Source: Sepiola atlantica (Eukaryota > Mollusca > Cephalopoda > Sepiida > Sepiolidae). Taken from it: a stretch of 64,000 nt of DNA. The translations under genes and the position numbers were made by a program. Below, one piece after another: positions 58,956 through 64,000 of the stretch (position 1 is the first letter of the stretch; every line of letters starts with the position of its first letter). The notes beneath the pieces were generated by a model. The model did no database searches. It saw only the letters and a program-made list of their open reading frames with translations, and had not been told where the DNA came from. The stretch lies in assembly GCA_963556195.1 (NCBI GenBank), contig OY744525.1, positions 79,466,344-79,530,343 on the forward strand, given 5' to 3'.

Positions 58956-59805
58956 AAACAAATTGATATGCTACTCTATACTCCTATGTATCATTGCCCA
59001 GGTATGCTTTCTGTGAATCAAGATTGTATACACGTTTTTGTAACTTTTTTCATTATTTCTTAATAAGGTTATTTTGGTTGTTACTTGAACAGAAATGACA
59101 GGCATAGTGCTACTTTTTTGCAATTGATAATAATAGTTTCCTTCACAATGTGCCAAAAGTGATAATCTATAAATGTTCATTTAGTACAAAGAAAAATGTT
59201 ATTATCTAAAAAAGTAAAAATAAACAATTATATAGCAAATCTTGAATACATTATTAGATAAAAGCATACATCCATATAAGATTATTAGATCATTTAGGCA
59301 GGTAGCTACTATGCTCCTTGAATTAAAGCATTTCTGTCAAAGATTTCTAACTACACTAGTGTGTTTTTATAAATTTTTAATGAAAAATTGTAACTTATGC
59401 ATAATAGGATACAAAATTCAGTATAATAATTTTTAATAGCACATTGTGTGTATAGATACAAACTCTGTTTTATATGGTAGTATGAGTAATTAATAAATTG
59501 TTTTTAAATAAAAATAATAATTTTGATCTTTTTATTGTTTTATTGTGTTGTTGTTGTTGTTGTTGTTGACGACGACCAACATAATAGTTTTAATTGATTA
59601 TTTGCTTAATATGATTGTTTTTTTTTGTAAAATAATCACTTTGAAATGATAAGTAAAGAAAAACAAGTTGTGAATATTTGATAGCTATCTCCTTCTGGGA
59701 GATTTTGGATGTTGACCTTTGATAAGCATTACCTTATACATATACATGTTTTACATCTTTGTTGATGCATTTATGATTGTTGTTGATTCTTGTTTCTTTG
59801 AGCAG

Positions 59806-59929
59806 ATGTATACACAAAATGTATCAATTCCACCAGATTATTTCACCTGGAGATCTGCTGTACCTTCCCAATCAGAAGCAGACTTGAGTTGGAGGGAAGA
59901 CAATGCACTAAATGACCAGCAAAGAGCAG
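59806..59929 (+). CDS. Pcdh-C exon 2 (cytoplasmic tail)
   Basis: 124 bases between CTTTGAGCAG and CAG|GTAACT, phase 0 in and 1 out. Encodes MYTQNVSIPPDYFTWRSAVP, then SQSEADLSWREDNALNDQQR and A. The intron before it (58860-59805, 946 bases) has a short GTT/GAC tract at 59548-59575 and no recognised mobile element. Confidence 0.92.
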
Positions 59930-60335
59930 GTAACTTAACAAGAATAAAGTTAACTTAGGGAAAAATCAAAGATTATAAATGAGACACTTATTAATCTAAA
60001 AAATGAATTGTATAATTTTTGTTTACTTTTTCTGTTTTTTTGTCTCACTTTTTACTTTTTATTTCTTTTTTTCATTGCCTCTTCATACTTTCGGTCATAT
60101 TAAAACTGAATAGAAATATTTATAACAAATAAAAATCTTTTTAAATATATCTAATACATTAACATTCTGTTGCTTAACCATTCAAAACCTATTTTATATT
60201 CATATCTTTATGAATAAGGTAAAGATTGTAAGCAAAATTAAAATAATGGAAAAATAAAATAAAAACAATTTTAGTTAAATCAGTTCATAAAATTCATGTG
60301 ATTTATTTATAACATGAAAATATTTTATTTTTCAG

Positions 60336-60487
60336 ACTTGTCGTCCAGGAAATCATCAGTTCAATCAGGACAAGTAAACAAAAGTGATATTTCTGCTCCT
60401 TACCCACAATCAAAGAATCTTATAGAAATGAACAATGAACAGACTTCAAACACAAGACCCTTGCCTCCAGTACCACAGAAAAACTAA
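60336..60487 (+). CDS. Pcdh-C exon 3 (C-terminal tail, stop)
   Basis: After ATTTTATTTTTCAG. D (split codon), LSSRKSSVQSGQVNKSDISA, APYPQSKNLIEMNNEQ and TSNTRPLPPVPQKN, TAA at 60485-60487. Class I SH3-ligand motif intact. Intron 2 is 406 bases. Confidence 0.92.
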
Positions 60488-61855
60488 TAATAAAAAAATC
60501 AAATCTACTTTTGTCAAACATTACATACACATATTTACTTCATTGTATTGTTCTCAAAACCATTTCAAATTTTGCAACATTAACATAAAATGAATTAATA
60601 TTAGTAGAACATTTCTAAAATGCTAATAAAATCTGATGCATTTTAGTACATGTGTCTTCTAAGAAAATATTTCAAATCAGAATTTAAAATTTAAATGAAA
60701 TTGAATATGACAGCCAAATTATACATTTGATATAATTCTTATAATATAATGTCTGTAAAAATTTTTAAGAATAACAACATTATTTCTATTTACATTATGT
60801 GGTTTGTCGACAGGAAATGTAAATCACTTCTAAAACTTTTAAATGGCTGACTGGACATAACTCAAAATTCTAAAGCAGTCATATTTGTATCAATTAATGC
60901 GAATAAAATTATCAAACAAATATGGACCAAATGAATAACAAATTATAAACTTTCCTATATACTTTATACATAGAAACATTTCATATAAAATGGTCACAGT
61001 AATCATTATTAAATAATCAATTAATAATTTATTTTTAACTAAAATATGCTACTGTAATTCAATACTAAATTCTTGAAATCAGTTTTTTTTTAACAAAAGA
61101 GACATACTTTTCCATATCCGTAGACTAGAAATCTTATAGAAATAATGAAACAACAGAATTCTAAGACATGATTATTACCCAATAGCCACGCTGTATAAAA
61201 TATGTTAAAATTAAAACAAAGAAACAATGCAATTACACAACAGTTATTACATACAAAGGGTATCATATTTAATAATCATAACTATTTGCTAAAAAACCCA
61301 ATATTTATATTGTTTACAATTGTATCAAAATATGAATATATTCAAAAATACAATTTACGATTTACTTTAAAATAAAATGTTTAATATTTACATAAGAAAA
61401 CCATGTTTAAGTAAAAGATTTATTTAAATGATATTTGTTGCTGGACATAGATCAGTACACAGATACATTAACTGCCTTATATATATATATAGAGAGAGAG
61501 AGAGAGAAAAGATAGATATACATACATTTGAATTTTTAGTATTAAAATTGAAGGCAATTAAAATATAGATAATATCAGAATGTGTTTTAAAATATTCTAC
61601 GAAATTTAACAGGATAATTTGATACTTATTTCTATTTTTACTCAAAGAATAAAAAGAAAAAATCTAAAGAGATAAAGATAGAGAGAAGAATGTAGATCAT
61701 ATAGGAGGAATGACACACTGAAAAATATAGCATTCTGGGAACAAAGACACAAAATATTTAAATTAGATTAGAAATTAAACAAACCCACTTCTCTATTGCC
61801 ATCTAATATTTAAGGAATCAAAAATAAATTTCAAGTTAAATAAATTTCAATTCAA
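60488..61855. other. Pcdh-C 3'UTR/flank and spacer to P4
   Basis: AT-rich with no second gene. The shared distal AATAAA context is altered here (GAATAACAAATTATAAAC at about 60935), so the poly(A) site must differ. A short TA/GA tract lies at 61479-61507. A conserved pre-promoter piece is at about 61640-61755. Confidence 0.5.
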
Positions 61856-62093
61856 ATATGGAATGTAAATTTGAATACCGGATGTGTTCATTCGATTTAA
61901 CAACTTCAGCACCCTCTTTCCTCTAGTAAATGCAGTCATTACACACACTACATACTTCTTAGGACTACTACTACTTTGCCACACTCATAGATACATTTCT
62001 ACTTTTACATTGTATCGTATTGTACCTTATATTAAGTGAATTGCCACTAGACAACACATCTCAACAATAAATATATTAGAAATTCCAACAAAG
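61856..62093 (+). promoter_or_regulatory. P4: conserved promoter and noncoding first exon block for a gene beyond the window
   Basis: Fourth copy. TTTCCTCTAGTAAATGCAGT is followed by the invariant 24-base stretch at 61951-61974, GCCACTAGACAACA, AATTCCAACAAAG and the donor GTAAGAATAAC (intron from 62094). No protocadherin exon follows within the remaining 1.9 kb; the spacing in the other genes (4.8-8.6 kb) puts the next exon 1 past the right edge. Confidence 0.6.
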
Positions 62094-63690
62094 GTAAGAA
62101 TAACATTTTATTTCTAGTTTTTCTTTTCAGCAAGAGAAAAACACATTTTGTTAGAATTTTTATTAATAACTGACACATTTAGTCTTTCACACAACTTGGT
62201 AGATTTTGTAAAATCCTGTATGAAAAATATGTTTGTAGAAAAAAAAATCAAAATTAAAAGATTTTATAAAATATAATTTGTTTCATTTAAATATACTTTT
62301 CATAGTACATTAAATCAACATAATGAACACTTTATACTTTCCTCTTTCTTTTAATATGGACGCCATTACAGAAATCTATTCACCAACCATTTTATTTTAC
62401 ATAATGGCAGCTTTGATTATAGAAATAAATATCTCTCTAGATTGGTTGTGATACAAAAAATAGTAAAAACTTAAAAATAAATTTATTTTAAAGATTTACT
62501 TACTTAATTTTAAGGAATATTTAAATTAGAGCTGACAATATTTTGATTTTTTGTTTTAATTAACTGTTTTTCGGGGGGGGGGGAGCAGAATGACTTGAGA
62601 ATATCACATTCCAATTTTTTAAGTACTATATAATAATTTGGTGAGTTAAATCTCCAATTCTAGTTTAATTCATTTTACAACCACTACAAGTTTGGCAGAT
62701 TTTCAAGTATGTGTAATAAAATGAAAATATTTTAATACTTTGAGTAAAAAAAACTGAAATAATTTTTTATGATTACAACCAAATTTAAGAAATTAATCTA
62801 CTTTCTAAATAAATGTTTAACCTGATACAAAAATTATCCAAATATCAACATAACTTTCAACAAATCAGAGTTAGTAAATAACTCCTTTTTTTTCTAAACA
62901 AAAAAAAAATACTTACAAGAACAGTTACGATATAGTCGTTTTTATAATCTTTCAAATAATTGAAAACAGACAAGACTTAATTCTCTTAATATACAGTATG
63001 GAAGTTAACTCATGTACATACCCCCCCCCCCCACACACACACACACACACAAACACAAATATTTCTAAAAATAGTAGTATTGTTTCAGCGATAATTTTTT
63101 TAAATCTATCTCATTTTATTGTCATATTTTATTTAATTTCTAAATGATTCATCAAATATAACAGAATACATAAGAACAAATGCAAGGGAAGTAACTCTAA
63201 CATAGTTTATAATAAACAGTATATTTGAAATGACTATGCCAGTCGGCTTGCCTCAAGTTTGAAATCATTATTTATGTCCCCTCAAGTTGATGTTTAAGGC
63301 AAGGAAAATATAAAATACAGTATTTTGAATAGTGAATTTAAAGGTTAGTACGTGTAAGGTCAGTGTGATGCAATATTTTTCATCTCATTCCTCCCAACAT
63401 AATTGGGTTTGAGCTGAACCAAACTGCACATACAATCTCTTATAACAAAAGCTGTCTGTCTGTAACCAAAACTATGTCAGAATTTCCATAATTCCTTTTA
63501 TCTCTTAATACGGATGATTTTATTTTAAAATTTTAATAATAAATAAATAATATTATTAATCTTATATTTACATCGTTGCCCTAATCCATATACATATTGA
63601 AAATAATCTTGTGGAGAAATGTTAACGGCAAAACAATCAAAATCGAATAAATAATTGCAATTTTATTAACTTTTCAGGGTTAAATAGTTA
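62094..63690. other. Start of the putative 5' intron of the next gene
   Basis: AT-rich, with blocks shared with the other 5' introns (62590-62840 with 16790-17050; TGCAAGGGAAGTAACTCTAA at 63180 with 18285, 36900 and 53275). C/AC tract at 63021-63050. No coding sequence recognised. Confidence 0.5.
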
Positions 63691-63694
63691 AATT

Positions 63695-63870
63695 AAAGGA
63701 GTGTGGTGGAGTGAAATGGATAACAGTGTGGACTGACGACCTGGGTGTCCCAAGTTCTAATCCAGTGGGTTCCATAGCACTACTCATGGTGGCCCCCTCC
63801 AGTAATAATCAGGGAAACCAATGCTATCAACAGAATCAAGCTGGTCAAAAAGTTATACCATAATGATTTA
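63695..63870 (+). mobile_element. tRNA-derived SINE-like element
   Basis: GTGTGGTGGAGTGAAATGGA (A-box-like) and CAAGTTCTAATCC (B-box-like, 63751-63763) followed by a GC-richer body to about 63845. Different in sequence from the SINE at 36013. Confidence 0.45.
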
Positions 63871-64000
63871 TACGAATTTACTAGTTAAAATAAGTACATT
63901 TTTATTTTATTTACCTCCTCTCCAGGAGGTTAGACACAAGGTCAGCTGTCTGTTTTGATGAAAATGTTTCTGTGGAACGAACTGGATTTGAACCCGGCAG

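Overview
This is an animal genome segment, not a microbial one. It is AT-rich, gene-poor and packed with transposon debris and simple repeats, and it carries a head-to-tail array of protocadherin genes in which one uninterrupted exon encodes the whole extracellular region plus the membrane segment. That layout, together with the repeat types present (tRNA- and 5S-derived SINEs, RNase H-type LINEs, Penelope-like, Tc1, hAT-like and possible Helitron ends), fits a cephalopod, most likely an octopus. The species assignment is inference; no search was run.

Layout. 1-6.6 kb: decayed LINE, AT-rich DNA, then a relic of the intergenic block that lies upstream of the protocadherin genes. 6.7-10.0 kb: nested mobile DNA. 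10.167-10.32 kb: the frameshifted last exon of a dead upstream protocadherin (Pcdh-0). 11-15 kb: LINE fragments and microsatellites. 16.0-16.28 kb: promoter/5'UTR-exon block P1. 21.04-23.46, 33.08-33.21 and 33.60-33.75 kb: the three coding exons of Pcdh-A (896 aa), with a 9.6-kb intron 1 filled with transposons. 35.05-35.29 kb: block P2. 37-43.7 kb: LINE, Penelope-like element, palindrome and Tc1 element. 43.90-46.29, 47.63-47.76 and 49.30-49.46 kb: Pcdh-B (887 aa). 51.40-51.64 kb: block P3. 53.4-55.3 kb: LINE. 56.45-58.86, 59.81-59.93 and 60.34-60.49 kb: Pcdh-C (895 aa). 61.86-62.09 kb: block P4, which presumably serves a further gene beyond the right edge.

How the genes work. Each gene appears to be a full transcription unit: a conserved promoter and short noncoding exon ending in a GTAAG donor, a long 5' intron, one large exon (signal peptide, six cadherin repeats, membrane helix, proximal cytoplasmic tail), then two small private exons that add about 91 residues ending in a class I SH3-ligand motif (RPLPPVP in A and C, with the same core in B). 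There is no shared constant exon as in vertebrate clustered protocadherins. In all three genes, reading through the first coding donor gives a stop within 12-28 codons followed by an AATAAA, so a short-tail isoform is plausible. EC1-EC2 differ much more between paralogs than EC3 to the membrane segment, which suggests recognition diversity combined with sequence homogenisation.
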